Made by a program: the position numbers and the translations under genes. From positions 715,501 through 779,500 of the forward strand of contig OY723239.1 of the NCBI GenBank assembly GCA_963210315.1: a DNA stretch of 64,000 bases, given 5' to 3'. Each line of letters starts with the position of its first letter. Positions within the stretch are counted from its first letter, which is position 1. Source of the DNA: Rhynchopus euleeides (Eukaryota; Euglenozoa; Diplonemea; Diplonemida; Diplonemidae). The notes under the pieces are model-generated. The model saw only the letters and a program-made list of their open reading frames with translations, did no database searches and was not told the DNA's origin. Below, one piece after another: positions 20,336-31,000 of the stretch.

Positions 20336-21778
20336 TCAGTTCTTCTTCTGCACAAGGAACCCCGCTTTGTACGCATCCTTTGCAGCCCGCGGTGCAGCCC
20401 TGAGCTGCTTCTTCGTCAGGGTCCTCCGCGAGTCATCATAAGGGCACCCCTGCCCGCCCCCGGCCCGAATCGAAGACGCCCCGGGCCCCGGCATCGCCCC
20501 GGCCGCCGCAATCCCCTGGTCGTACCTCTGCCGCATCGCGAGGTACTTCTGCATGAAGGGCGAGAGCGTGGCCGGGTTACCCTGAGGCAGGGCCACGATC
20601 TCCTGCAGCTCCGCTACGCTGATGGAGTCATGGTAGACGGGGGCAGAGCTGCCGCTGTGCCCTTCGAAGCAGACGAGGAAGCAGGGCACCACCTGCGACT
20701 CCTCGAAGAACACAGCGATCTCCCCCGTGTGCTTCACCGTTGTGGAGAACTCCTCCTCGATGAGCCCTGCGCAGACGAACATCGCCATCAGCCCCCGCGT
20801 GTAGTTGAAGCTGAAACTCGGCCTCACCGCGGTGTACACCCCGACACCGTGAGCCGAGCCGTTCGCAACCGCGACAGGGTTGGCCCCTCTGTTGGGAATG
20901 CGCAGCCCCGTCAGCGCGATGCTTCGGACACACTCCCTGTGCGTGCCATGGAACAGCATCGCGGGCACCGCGTTTCCCCCCTTCGCAGCAGATTTGCGCC
21001 AGAGCGAGGTAAACTCATCCGCACGACTCCTGTTGCACACGTTGTACACCTTGGTGGCGGTGAGGCCGGAGCTGGTAAACCTCTCCGCGATCCGGGTGAG
21101 GAAGTCCGGCCAGTATACAGTGGGGTCGAAGCGCAGCTTTTCCATGATCAGCGGCACCGGGAGCGGCTCCTTCTCCGGCCCGCCCTTCTTCTGCGACACC
21201 TCCCTGGGCTTCCGCCGCGCCTGCTGCTCCGCCTCCTCCTCTGCAGCACGCCTCTCCCTCTCCTTCAGGAAGGTGTTGACCAGCGGTGCGTGCCCCTCCT
21301 CCTCCAGGTCCTCTTCAGTCTCCCACGTGTCCTCCGCGCGCTGGCCGCGCCAGCGCACCAGGTAGTACGTCACGCCCTTGCGGCGCTGGCGCTTGAGGAT
21401 CGCCTCGGGCTGCCAGTCAGCCAGCGGCTCGTCCTCCCATACCTCGCCGTAGGAGGCGGAGCGGTCGGTGGGGAAGAAGTCGTCGTCGTCTGCCGGCGGC
21501 AGGGGTGGCGATGGGGTGCGGCGTCCCGCATCGTCGGGCGCCTGAGGTGGTGGCGGGTGTTCCGAAGGCATGGAGGTGGAGGCGGTGTCCAGGGCCTGCA
21601 TGCGCTGGAGGTAGTCCTGCATGGTGTCCGCAGCGTCCCTGTACCAACCGCATGAAGCGCTGCGGCAGGTGTCCAGGTCACCCGCGTCGTTAGCACTCTC
21701 CAAATAATCCAGCTCGGCCCAGTCGTCCTCAGTGAAGGACCCGATCACTTCCATGTCGTCACAGTGTGGTGCTTCCAT
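20336..21778 (-). CDS. Chromodomain-PARP catalytic domain protein
   Basis: 480 residues from ATG 21778 (MEAPHCDDMEV); the frame is open further upstream, but the added residues look non-coding. After an acidic, Pro-rich N-terminus comes a chromodomain at about 123-160 (EAILKRQRRKG, YYLVRWRG, DTWETEEDL). Next are a Glu/Arg-rich helix and a PARP/ADP-ribosyltransferase-like domain at about 215-400 with LFHGTHREC (H277), GVGVYTA (Y315) and FSFNYTRG. These are the His and Tyr that hold NAD+ in PARPs. I could not place the third (Glu-type) residue with confidence, so mono- rather than poly-transfer, or no transfer, is possible. The chromodomain predicts binding to methylated histone tails, hence a chromatin-targeted ADP-ribosylation role (inference). 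The basic tail is rich in Lys and Arg. Confidence 0.85.
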   Translation of the reverse strand: MEAPHCDDMEVIGSFTEDDWAELDYLESANDAGDLDTCRSASCGWYRDAADTMQDYLQRMQALDTASTSMPSEHPPPPQAPDDAGRRTPSPPLPPADDDDFFPTDRSASYGEVWEDEPLADWQPEAILKRQRRKGVTYYLVRWRGQRAEDTWETEEDLEEEGHAPLVNTFLKERERRAAEEEAEQQARRKPREVSQKKGGPEKEPLPVPLIMEKLRFDPTVYWPDFLTRIAERFTSSGLTATKVYNVCNRSRADEFTSLWRKSAAKGGNAVPAMLFHGTHRECVRSIALTGLRIPNRGANPVAVANGSAHGVGVYTAVRPSFSFNYTRGLMAMFVCAGLIEEEFSTTVKHTGEIAVFFEESQVVPCFLVCFEGHSGSSAPVYHDSISVAELQEIVALPQGNPATLSPFMQKYLAMRQRYDQGIAAAGAMPGPGASSIRAGGGQGCPYDDSRRTLTKKQLRAAPRAAKDAYKAGFLVQKKN

Positions 21779-21914
21779 TGCCGAGGAGGGGGGAGGGAGG
21801 CTGTATGTGTATACACGTATATGTGCCTGTGTGGGGGTGAGTGGGCAGGTGTCATGGAGAGTACTGAGTGGGGGCTCGGTGGGGGAGGTTTGCGCGAAAT
21901 ACATTGCACTCCTT

Positions 21915-22023
21915 GGGGGCCTTCGCTACCAGGTGTGACTGAGTGAGAGAGAGTGAGCCACGGCCCACTTCCCCTCACTGACCGACGAGCTGTGACGAGC
22001 TGTGACTGGTAGCGATGCCCCCC
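21915..22023. mobile_element. MITE family 1, copy 2
   Basis: About 109 bp with TIRs GGGGGCCTTCGCTACCA and TGGTAGCGATGCCCCC. A 10-bp internal duplication (GACGAGCTGT repeated) distinguishes it from copy 1. CTT flanks both sides, the expected 3-bp duplication. It lies just upstream of the chromodomain-PARP start. Confidence 0.85.
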
Positions 22024-22304
22024 CTTTCGCTTTATTATAGACGCCCTGTCCAGCAACTGGGGGAGAACAGTTCCGGACTACTTTTTGTTGAGCGCACACT
22101 TGCTGTCTCAAGGCTGTGTTGCGGTGGAAGCGGTCAACAAAACAACAAGGTTCTTCTCCCTTCATGCTTCCCTGTAGCGAGTGAGTGAAGCAAACGGAAA
22201 GGATGATATTTGCATTAATCGCTTCCGCCGGAGGTGGGGAACCAGCCTGCTCATCCTTGCTCGGGTGGCAAGCACGCAGGCCGGCGTAAAGTAAAACAGG
22301 CAGA

Positions 22305-22413
22305 GGGGGTCTTCGCTGGTCGTTATGATTCGTTATTCTTCGTCAGTTTTCACCATATTTCCTTAGGAAATGCACCAAAATGCACTGACGATCACCCCGT
22401 CGCGAAGACCTCC
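22305..22413. mobile_element. MITE family 2, copy 2
   Basis: 109 bp with ends GGGGGTCTTCGCTGG and CGCGAAGACCTCC. The interior is CGTTATTCTTCGTCAG then AAATGCACCAAAATGCACTG. It is flanked by AGA on both sides (22302-22304 and 22414-22416), a clean 3-bp target duplication. It ends 40 bp from the stop of the WD40 gene, so it probably lies within that gene's 3' untranslated region. Confidence 0.88.
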
Positions 22414-22452
22414 AGAGGCAAGGAAAACAACTTACAAGGTTCTGAGCTGCAC

Positions 22453-23580
22453 TCAGGGTGAAACGGAAGACACAGCACACACAGAGACAGAAATTTGGCT
22501 CGCTGGTGCGAAGAGCCACCTCCCGCAGGGGCTGAGTGCAACACCGTCGCCCTGAGAGGGCAACTTCCCCAGACACTCACCTGTGCTGAGGCGGTACAAT
22601 GTAGCGCCAGCATAGTCTTTCACGGCAACAACATCACCAGGCTGTGCCACAGCAAGTGTGAAGGGAACACCGGCCAGTTGCACAGTATGCAGGCAGCTGA
22701 GGGTGGTTGTGCACCACACCTTGAGTGACATATCGTCAGAGCATGACACAAGGCGCTGCTCATCCCTGGTCAGGGCGATGCCGTCCACCCCATCAGTGTG
22801 CCCATCCAGGGTGTGTGTGTGTGTGAGGGTGCTGATGTCCCACACACGGATGCTCTTGTCCTCTGACCCGCTGAAGACACTCGTCCCCGAGAGAGCAATG
22901 CAGAGGACAGCGTCACTGTGACCCTCCAGCACTGTGGCGCTCGGAAGTGTGCCCTTCAAGTCCCACACACGCACTTTGCCTGTGTAGTCTCCGGACACCA
23001 GACGTCCGCAGTGTGTCCACGCTGCGCTGAACACGTCGGTGCTGTTGTGGTCGAGGCTGTGTACCTCCTCCCATGTTGATGTCAGCCACACGCAGATGGT
23101 GCCGTCATGAGAGCACGTCGCCAACCACGTCCCACAGGCTGAGAACGCAGGGCAATAAGTAGTCTGGCTGGTGTGCAATAAATCCGCCACCACAGCAGCG
23201 GTGCTGGTGTCAAACACAGTGATGTGTCCTTTACAGTATCCCACTGCACAAAGCTTCCCACACATCGACAGTGTGATATGGGTAATGGAGCTGCCGTGCT
23301 CGGGTGAGTAGACTGCGGGGGCCTTGACTTTGGGCCAGCGTGGGATGAGCTGGACAGCACCCCCGTCCTCCAGAGCCGTGTCGGAAACGCGCTGTGCATC
23401 GTCCAGCTCCTCCTCACACCCTTCGATGCGTGCCGCCACGCATGCAGCCTCACGGGCTCCGTCGAGTCCCGCGAACATCTCCTTCAACGCATCCGCCTTC
23501 AGCCCGACCACAGTTCCGCCTTCCGGAACACCGACAACACAGCTGTGCCCGGTCCCGGTGTGACGAACTGACACATCCAT
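22453..23580 (-). CDS. UBL-WD40 repeat protein
   Basis: 375 residues from ATG 23580 (MDVSVRHTGTG); the longer frame upstream has no ATG. The first ~80 residues read as a divergent ubiquitin-like fold: a short strand, a turn, a second strand, a helix with VVGLKADALKEM, then ALEDGGAVQLIPRW. The rest (about 95-370) is a WD40 propeller with successive ACGTWLATCSHDGTICVW, GRLVSGDYTGKVRVWDL, SVFSGSEDKSIRVWDI and RLVSCSDDMSLKVW blades, six or seven in all. WD40 propellers are protein-binding platforms. No catalytic function is implied. The N-terminal module resembles those of the lectin and DUF4116 genes that lie upstream in transcription. Its partner and pathway are unknown. Confidence 0.88.
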   Translation of the reverse strand: MDVSVRHTGTGHSCVVGVPEGGTVVGLKADALKEMFAGLDGAREAACVAARIEGCEEELDDAQRVSDTALEDGGAVQLIPRWPKVKAPAVYSPEHGSSITHITLSMCGKLCAVGYCKGHITVFDTSTAAVVADLLHTSQTTYCPAFSACGTWLATCSHDGTICVWLTSTWEEVHSLDHNSTDVFSAAWTHCGRLVSGDYTGKVRVWDLKGTLPSATVLEGHSDAVLCIALSGTSVFSGSEDKSIRVWDISTLTHTHTLDGHTDGVDGIALTRDEQRLVSCSDDMSLKVWCTTTLSCLHTVQLAGVPFTLAVAQPGDVVAVKDYAGATLYRLSTGECLGKLPSQGDGVALSPCGRWLFAPASQISVSVCAVSSVSP

Positions 23581-24484
23581 GTTTTGGTTGTCCAATGTGC
23601 CTGGGGTGGTTAGGGAGGCGAGGTGTCGGGATGCCCCCAGGGGTATTCCTAACTTTCCAGGGTCGGGGGAAAAGTGGGTCGATGGGGGAAAAAGGGGTCA
23701 CCTGGGGTGCTGGGCAAAGACTGTCAAAAAGGGGGGTAAAAATTATCGCGTGCTTCGCGCGCGAAACGTGCGCTCAGCTAGCAGCTCCATGTTGGCCCGT
23801 GTTTTCTTCGCACCCATTGCCTCTGCAACTTCCTTGGGGGTGCAGGACCTCCCCCGTGATAAACGGGGTGGGCAGCATGGCGGACGATTACATAGCATCG
23901 ACCCACAGGGCTTGGACTTTCTGGGACACCCCCTGAAACAGCTGCGTGATGAACCCATGAACATCACGCACAGTGTGCGTCATGTTCAAAAGATGGCATG
24001 ACACGCAGGAGCCAATAGGCTGCCTTTCCAACGGGGGGTACACACGGGGGTGGCACGGCGGAGACCAAGAAGACCTCTTCCGCCTCCGTCGTAGGGGGGT
24101 GATGCCGGTCCGGATGCGCTTTTGGCACCCCACTTTTTGACTCTGACAGCACTTGGAGGGCACCAGGTGGCCTAGCAGCCACCTGATGACCCTCCAGACC
24201 AGCCCACCCCCGTGTTTAAGTCCCCCCCCCCTGCCAGACCGCCAGGGGGACTTAAACACGGGGGTAAGGGGGGGGGGACTTATACACGGGGGGTCCCAGG
24301 TACCAAAACTTTTAGTTGGTTGGAGAATGGTCACCGTGGACTCAGATGTCCCAAAACATGAAATCCGCGAGCCAATGGGAAGTGTGGGAAGTCAGGGAAG
24401 GGAGGAAAAGATCAGCGAGAGGAACGGGAGAAAAGTGTGGTGCCTTGTGTGGCAAGGGTTATGGAGGAAGCGTCAATGAGGAAA
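23581..24484. other. Intergenic spacer with a foldback of the GTGTTTAAGTCCCC type
   Basis: No gene supported. At about 24210-24262 the stretch GTGTTTAAGTCCCC is followed by its inverse GGGGACTTAAACAC around a short GC-rich loop. A third related half (GGGGGACTTATACACGGGG) follows at about 24274-24294. The same hairpin termini recur near 38190-38236 and 38975-39031, so this is a small dispersed foldback element. Confidence 0.6.
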
Positions 24485-25358
24485 CACAGCAAAGGGTTCG
24501 TCTCAGTGGGGGCAACGTTTTTACACGGTCAGAACGGGAAACACTTGGATGCTGGCGGGGCGGGAATGCCCTCACGTGAGGCACCGCAAGGGCGGGAGTG
24601 AGGGGGGTCGGGGGAAGCTTGACACCACGACTCGTTCTGCAATATTGCTTCCGTTTCATTGATGCGTTGACGCTTCAACAGTGACTCCACTGCCGATGGT
24701 CTGGATGGTATCATGACTGAGTGAATAATAGCACAAAGGCAACGAAGAACTGTCAGTGCGCGTGCGGCTGGTCAGGATGGGATCAGCACACCAGGCATCC
24801 GCAGTCTGGGTCTGCCGCCTCTGTCGCACGACCTGACGGCCAAAGACGCACTTTCCTCGGTCCCCCAGGCCACTGTGCCTCCTCCACCTGCCGCATGCCC
24901 TGCAGCATCTGCTGCTCCGACAGTGTCCTGCTGACACCGGTGGCAGGCGGACCATACCCAAATCCCAAAGCGCCCAAAGGGGGCCTTCGCTACCAAGTGT
25001 GACTGAGTGAGAAAAAGTGAGCCACAGCCCACTTCCCCTCACTGACTGACGAGCTGTGACGAGCAGTGACTGGTAGCGAAGGCCCCCAAAGAATTTTCTT
25101 CACTGAAGACAAACAACAATTCACCATCAAAGGTCTCGGTGAATCGTAGACACGGCCCGTCTGGCACAGTGCCAAAAGGACCGATTTTGCGTTGGTTAGT
25201 TGTGAATGCGAGCTGTGAAACAGGGGCGTTCAAGGTATCCGGGCCCATCACAGTGTCCACACCAGTGATGAACTCGTCGACACCCAAAGCGACAGTCTCG
25301 AAACGGATGCCCTTCTCATGCCTGCCATTCATTGAAAACGGTTTGTGTCGGAGGTACG
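24485..25358 (-). pseudogene. Broken third copy of the UBL-jacalin lectin gene
   Basis: Only the C-terminal half of the second lectin domain remains. The stretch 25088-25358 encodes RHEKGIRFETV, FITGVDTVM, LAFTTNQRKIGPFG and GELLFVFSEEN; after a 109-bp MITE, 24777-24978 encodes LGFGYGPPATGVS and the Cys-rich end CGCLVC. The 5' side stops at about 25358, where a G-rich foldback (family 3) replaces the sequence seen in the intact copies. About 290 bp of 3' flank (24485-24776) also matches the flanks of the two intact copies, so this is the remnant of the same segmental duplication, inactivated by mobile elements. Confidence 0.88.
24979..25087. mobile_element. MITE family 1, copy 3, inserted in the lectin pseudogene
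   Basis: 109 bp with near-perfect TIRs GGGGGCCTTCGCTACCA and TGGTAGCGAAGGCCCCC, flanked by AAA on both sides (24976-24978, 25088-25090). Comparison with the intact lectin copies confirms it is an insertion: removing it and one AAA restores the lectin sequence. Confidence 0.92.
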
Positions 25359-25362
25359 TGCG

Positions 25363-25508
25363 GGGGGGGGCTTCGCTCCGGGTCACTGACCCAAGCTGAC
25401 CCAGATTGACCCGGAGCGAAGCCCCCCATTTTCCTAAGGTGAAAAACCCCAGGGTGACCCAAATTGACCCAAGTTGACCCAGATTGACCCGGAGCGAAGA
25501 CCCCCATT
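25363..25508. mobile_element. MITE family 3, two tandem foldbacks
   Basis: Ends GGGGCTTCGCTCCGGGTCA and TGACCCGGAGCGAAGCCCC enclose short repeats of TTGACCCA and AGATTGACCC. A second foldback follows directly and ends TTGACCCGGAGCGAAGAC. It abuts the truncated side of the lectin pseudogene and probably caused or marks that break. Confidence 0.75.
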
Positions 25509-25679
25509 TGGAGAAAAAATCCATTCGACCGGGCACCGGTCGAGCGCGCCAGCACTGGTGCGCTTCACACAAAAAAACCCTGAACTGATCACACCCTGTG
25601 CCTGATGAAGGGTGGGGTTGGCATGGAGCACGTTTGGTTGCAGCTGTGTGGTGGGTCGCTTTCCGCTCACACGAGTGTG

Positions 25680-27545
25680 CTAAAAAAGGAATGTGCGCTA
25701 CGCGGAAAGCAACGCTTGGATGGTGGCGGCGCGGGCTTGCCCTCACGTGAGGCACTGCAAGGGCGGGAGTGAGGGGGGTCGGGGGAAACTTAATAACTCG
25801 TTCTGCAATACTGTTTCCGTTTCATTGATGCGTGGGCACCACTGCCACTGGTGTCATGAGTGAATAAATAAAGAAGAGCACAAAGGCAACGAAGAACTGT
25901 CAGTGCGAGTGCACAAGACCCGTGCCATTTAGGGAAGTGGGCCACCGTGAGGCTAGGTGTGTGCGGCAGCTGGTCAGGATGGGATCAGCACACCGGGCAT
26001 CCGCAGTCTGGGTCTGTCGCACGAGCTGACTGCCAAAGACACACTTTCCTCGATCCCCCAGGCCCCTGTGCCTCCTCCGCCTGCCGCATGCCCTGCAGCA
26101 TCTGCTGCTCCGACAGTGTCCTGCTGACACCGGTGGCAGGCGGACTATGCCCGAATCCCAAAGGGGCCAGCGAGAGATCACCGCTGAAGACAAACAACAA
26201 TTCACCATCAAAGGTCTCGGTGAATCGTAGACACGGCCCGTCTGGCACAGTGCCAAAAGGACCGATTCTGCGTTTGTTAGTTGTGAATGCGAGCTGTGAA
26301 ACAAGGCTGTCCCAGCCATCCACGTTCATCACAGTGTCCACACCAGTGATGAACTCGTCGACACCCAAAGCGACAGTCTCGAAACGGATGCCTTTCTTAT
26401 GCCTGTCATTCGTTGAAATACGCTGCTTGTGTCGGAGGTACGTCCCATCGGTGTAGGCAACACCGAGACCAGAAACAAAGGTCCGCCAGAAACTGATACG
26501 AGATACGCAGACACACACACCGCAGATACGGGCACGGAGATGCACAAGGTATCTACTGTCGTCATTGGGAGCGGCAGCGAGGGAACGCGGATAGTAGCTG
26601 TGCAACGCAGTGCGACGCACACGCGGCACGTCGACAGGGCGTCCGTACCCAAAACCAATCTGGGTAAGTGAGCGACCGGAAACCCGCCCATAGACGTACG
26701 TCAGCTCGTTGCTGGCACCGAAGTCGATGGAGAAGGGAGTGCGAGTCCCTTCGTCAGCGTTGCTTCCGAACGGCCCCAGCTCCCGCTTGTTGGTGACAAA
26801 CGTGATGCCTTGCCAAGAGAGACCCACACACCAGCCCCTCACCCCCGTCACATATTCATCCTCGTCAAGGGCTATCTGTCTGGCGAATCCATTTGGACAC
26901 CCATGTGTCACACGCACGCCGTTGGCGTAAGTGAGGGCCAGTCCCATATCCATCATGTCCAGCAGGGATCCTGACGGTGCAATCCTGTAGAGGGAGATTA
27001 TATCGATACTGACGACACGTCCCCAGGACGCTGTCCGAGCTGCACCGTCGAAGACGACCCCCTCGTCAAGCCCGAAAGATTCACTCTTGCTGGGTTCACG
27101 CTTGACCAGCACCACCTCGACCGTCGCACCTGCCTCCAGCTGGGTGTGCTGCAGGAGCGTGTCGTCGCCGCCCAGCCCCTCGCCGCTGCCTGCCAAGCGC
27201 AGCAGCACATCGCCCGACACCTGCCCCTCCTGACACAGGCAGTCCACAGCCTTGTCACGCAGGCTGCACACCGTCTCATCGCGGTCTGCCTCCACAGCCA
27301 CACGCACATCTGTGCCGGCAAAGCAAACGAACACCTCCATACACAGGTGTGGTCCCGACACCCAACAGCGACGGCACTCCTGCAGGGCGGAGGTGTGGCT
27401 GTGTGCGGTGGCGGCAGGGGCAACGGTGGGGTGCATAACGGAGGGGCTGAGCACAAAGCACACCACTGCCGCTGGTGTCATGAGAATGAACGGTGGGGTG
27501 CATAACGGAGGCTGACCCAACAAAGGTGTGGTACTTGTCCGCTGT
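25680..27545. repeat. Segmental duplication unit R2 carrying a UBL-lectin gene
   Basis: This unit and R3 at 32080-33945 are near-identical direct copies covering the gene, its 5' flank (nearly perfect over about 400 bp) and about 300 bp of 3' flank. Unit R1 (24485-25358) is the decayed third copy. The DUF4116 gene and about 4.5 kb of other DNA separate R2 from R3, so this is not a simple tandem array now. Confidence 0.9.
25985..27340 (-). CDS. UBL-jacalin lectin protein, copy R2
   Basis: 451 residues from ATG 27340 (MEVFVCFAGTD); the frame is open upstream, but that part contains a direct repeat of non-coding look. Residues 1-75 form a ubiquitin-like module (DETVCSLRDKAV, GSGEGLGGDD, LEAGATVEVVLVK). 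Two jacalin-type beta-prism lectin domains follow. The first (about 90-250) has VTHG, TFVTNKRELGPFG, TPFSIDF and VYGRVSGRSLTQIGFG. The second (about 275-415) has LAFTTNKRRIGPFG and LLFVFSGDLSLAPLGFG. The protein ends CGCPVC, which could be lipidated (a CaaX-like end), though that is conjecture. Jacalin domains bind sugars, so glycan recognition is the likely role. There is no signal peptide, which suggests a cytosolic position. Its near-twin at 32390-33742 differs mainly in loops (see findings). Confidence 0.9.
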   Translation of the reverse strand: MEVFVCFAGTDVRVAVEADRDETVCSLRDKAVDCLCQEGQVSGDVLLRLAGSGEGLGGDDTLLQHTQLEAGATVEVVLVKREPSKSESFGLDEGVVFDGAARTASWGRVVSIDIISLYRIAPSGSLLDMMDMGLALTYANGVRVTHGCPNGFARQIALDEDEYVTGVRGWCVGLSWQGITFVTNKRELGPFGSNADEGTRTPFSIDFGASNELTYVYGRVSGRSLTQIGFGYGRPVDVPRVRRTALHSYYPRSLAAAPNDDSRYLVHLRARICGVCVCVSRISFWRTFVSGLGVAYTDGTYLRHKQRISTNDRHKKGIRFETVALGVDEFITGVDTVMNVDGWDSLVSQLAFTTNKRRIGPFGTVPDGPCLRFTETFDGELLFVFSGDLSLAPLGFGHSPPATGVSRTLSEQQMLQGMRQAEEAQGPGGSRKVCLWQSARATDPDCGCPVC

Positions 27546-28076
27546 GTGCGGTGGGGCGTATGGCAGATACATGCCGTGCTCCTCCCATCTACTTGCCTCA
27601 GGCAGCCCGAGGGCGCTTGGGTAGGCGTGGTTGATGCAGAGGCAATCGCAGCCCTCCACGGCTTGCTCGGTCAGAGGATACAAAGGAGATCGGAGGGGGG
27701 GGGGGGGGAGGTCAGGTCATCCAGGTCTGCTTGCAGTATCAGTTCGCGTGCGGAGGGGGCTGGAAAGACACGAAAAAAAACCTGCGGTGACACCCCCTTA
27801 CACCCTTGCGTACTGCAAGTGGTGGTATAGAGAAAAACACAACAGGTCAGATCGCCCGTCCTTCCTCGGCCTCACGACTCCCCCCTACGCACCTACGGTG
27901 CTCAAACGAGTTTGTGGTGGGGTGGGGTGGAGTGGGGAGGTGCATCGGCAAGACCAATGCAGTGAAGTCAAATGTAGGCCGAGCCATCCCATATCGGGCA
28001 GTCCAGAGGAGGCAAGACAGACGCCTGAGGGTGGGTGTGGCTCGGGCACATGTCGCAGATCATGACTGTTGGCATC
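27546..28076. other. Spacer between lectin R2 and the DUF4116 gene
   Basis: No coding region supported. It includes a G run near 27696-27707 and a GGTGGGGTGGGGTGGAG tract near 27916. No repeat family of this window was recognised. Confidence 0.45.
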
Positions 28077-31000
28077 TCACTTGAATGCAGCGGCAGAAAG
28101 CAATCTGGAGGCAACATCGTGTGAGTCTTTCATCGCTTTTGGAAGATGCCTCCAATCAAGGGGGTCTGCACGCACGAGTTCGACAGCAACGTCTCTGCCC
28201 ACCGCACCCTCACCGTGGCACATGGAAGAATAGTAGTCCGCTAGGGGCAGCATGACCCTTGTGTCTTGCGACAGAGCTGCTTGCACCATCTCCCGATCCA
28301 CAAGGTGCACAGGCACGTCGTCCAGTAGCTGTCCTTCGCTTCGGACTGCTGCCAAAAAAGTGTCTCTGTCGTTCAGAGGGTCGTCTGTGCAGCAGCGCTG
28401 GAGAAGCGAGCGTGCCCGGCACAGAGGTTTTGCGGCGCGCGCCCACGTATGACCAAGGGGGCCGAGGGCATAGCACAGGGAGGAGGGGTCGTGCTGTGCA
28501 ACAGCAACCAACACTTCAGGGTCGGAGCGAAGCTCTTTGCTTGCAGAGTACAGCGCTGCACCCTTCGCAAACGACGCGAGGAAGAGGGCGCGGTCGTTGC
28601 TGAAGTGTCGCAGGAAATGCAGGATCCCGGAGGCACTTCTGCAGGCGTCCACGACCTCCCCCACAAACACCCTATCCTGCAGCAGCTCATTGCCCGCATG
28701 GCGCAGGGCAGACACAGCATCTGCCGACGCAGCTGCCCGAAGCACCGCCTCACGCTGCACCGCCGGGTGGACATCCGCCAACAGTCCCCAGTTCTCCCTT
28801 GTGTATGCCATGCCGGTGGGCTTGCCTGTGGCACACCCCTTCAGGCCCGCCAGCCACTGCGAGGGGAGTGCGAGGCGAGGTTGCCTGGCTAGGGATTGCA
28901 ACATGACCTCCTCCTGCAGCAGGCCACACGCAGAGGAGGCGGCGTGCTGGGCACGGGCTGCACGCAGCCAGCAGGTGAGGAGCTCGGGGTCGCTGTGCAC
29001 TGAGGGGTCGACACTTGAAATGGAAGTGAAGTCGTTCTCGACAGCTCCCAGGGCCACGGCGAGGTCGCTCCGTGGGGCACACCCTGCATACGACAGCACG
29101 GCACCGCACTGCCCCACAGCCATCAGAACTATGTCACTGCGGTTGCACAATCTTACACTTGCATGCCTGAGGCTGTGCGGGCTGAGCCGCACCGCACAGG
29201 CCATGACCTCCTCGTCATCGCACCAGCCCCTCCAGCGGGTGCAGCGCAGGGGCACCTCAGATGCGGCGACAGCGGCTCCCACAACACGCTTGGCATCCCA
29301 CTGCTCCGGAAGATGCAGCAGCACACCTGCACCCCCTGCGGCAACCAACTCCGCAGAAAATCCGGCGTCGGACCTCAGGGCAGGAGAAGCAAATCGGCAC
29401 ACATAGGGGCAGTGGGCACAGGCACGTTTCACCGTATCGCCATCGCCTGCAAGGCGTGGGCTTGCCCAGCGGAGTGCGGACCCATCCAGGTCGACACATG
29501 CGCGCACCAAGGGGAGATGGTCCCTCAGGCGGGCAGAGCACAGAGGCAGCACTAGCAAGCAGCCTCCCGAGGCTGCTGAGATGGCGATGTCCACATCATC
29601 ACAGGGCGGTGCGGAGGAGTAGATGCGGATAAACACCGCAGGGCTGCGCCCCACCGCAGCGAGGATCTCCCCCGCAGCGCAGTACCGCGGCAGCCAGGGG
29701 TAGAGGGGGGCAGGCGCAGCCGAACGCCAAACCTCGTCGCACGGAGGCCGCTCCAGCAGAGCCCTGCGTACCTTTGCGTGCCGAAGCACTTTGTGCGGCA
29801 GGTGGGAATCGAGGGTGGCAGAGGCAGCGCCTACGCGGAGGGCCAGCAGGGAAAAGGCGCTGCGAACCGACTGCTTCAGCCGGAAGTAGAGGGATGGCAA
29901 AGCTGCGCCCAGCGAAGGGTTTCCGGAGGCGAGGATCTGCTGCACAACATCCCAGTTGCGGAGGAAGCTGGGGTCGGCTGCCCAGACCCACCCGCGCAGG
30001 TCGCAGCTGCGGAGGGCAGCCCTCAGAATGTCGGGGTTGAGGCGCAGCTCCAGAGGGGCGTCGTGGATCAGCATCCCGTTCTTCCCCACCGCAGCAAACA
30101 CGATGTCAAGGTCGTGGTGTGCACTGGAAGAGAGGTCCAGGAGCGGCAAATCCCGCGCTTTGATGTAGGCGAGCACAACCTCCTTGTCGTTGAGGAACTT
30201 GTCTGGGAGCCGGAACCTCTCGTTGGGGCACAGCTCCAGCACGCGCATCAAGAATTTGCGGCACACAAGCATATGCGGCGGGATATGCCTCACCCCGTTG
30301 TCCTGCCGCCACGACGCGAGGGAGAGGCTGGCCAGCTCCCTGTCCTCCCAGAGCGCAGGGTCTGCGTGCTGCAGGGATGCGCCGGCGTACCTCACGATGC
30401 AGCGCATGAATTTTCGGTTGCTCCTCCACTCCATGCTGGCCGTCTCCAGGAAAACGCTTGCGGCCTGCGGGGCTGTGGACAGCACTGCGACCAGAATATT
30501 TACACAGCTGCCCCGCACATAGGCGGGGGCACTTTTCCAAGTCTCCTCGGGGGAACACCTCAAAGCAGCATGCACAACGTCAGGATGGCATGCCATTGAT
30601 TCTGGCAGATAGCTGAAGCTGGTCTTCGCCCTGACTGCAGCGAGTGCCACACCGACGTCCTGCTTCAGGGCAGAGGAGATCGACTGGTAGGCGAAGCGGC
30701 TGCGCGACACGACCTGCAGTGCGAAGGCACGGTTGCCACCGATGTGTGGGGGGAAATATGGATGGGTACCCGAGAAGTGCCACGTCAGCGCCGCAGTCAG
30801 AAGCAGGTCCTGGTCGTGCTGCAGCTCCTCAGAGGCATGGGGAAGCATTTCCCCCTCCTGTGAGACGGCAGCCATGACAACCTCACGGTTGCCTTTCATC
30901 GCCTCCGGGAGCTTCGCCAGCACCGACGGGCTGCGCGTGACTGCCGCAATCGCACACTCCGGGAGCTGCTGTGCCCACAAAGGGAGGTCGCTGAAGTGGA

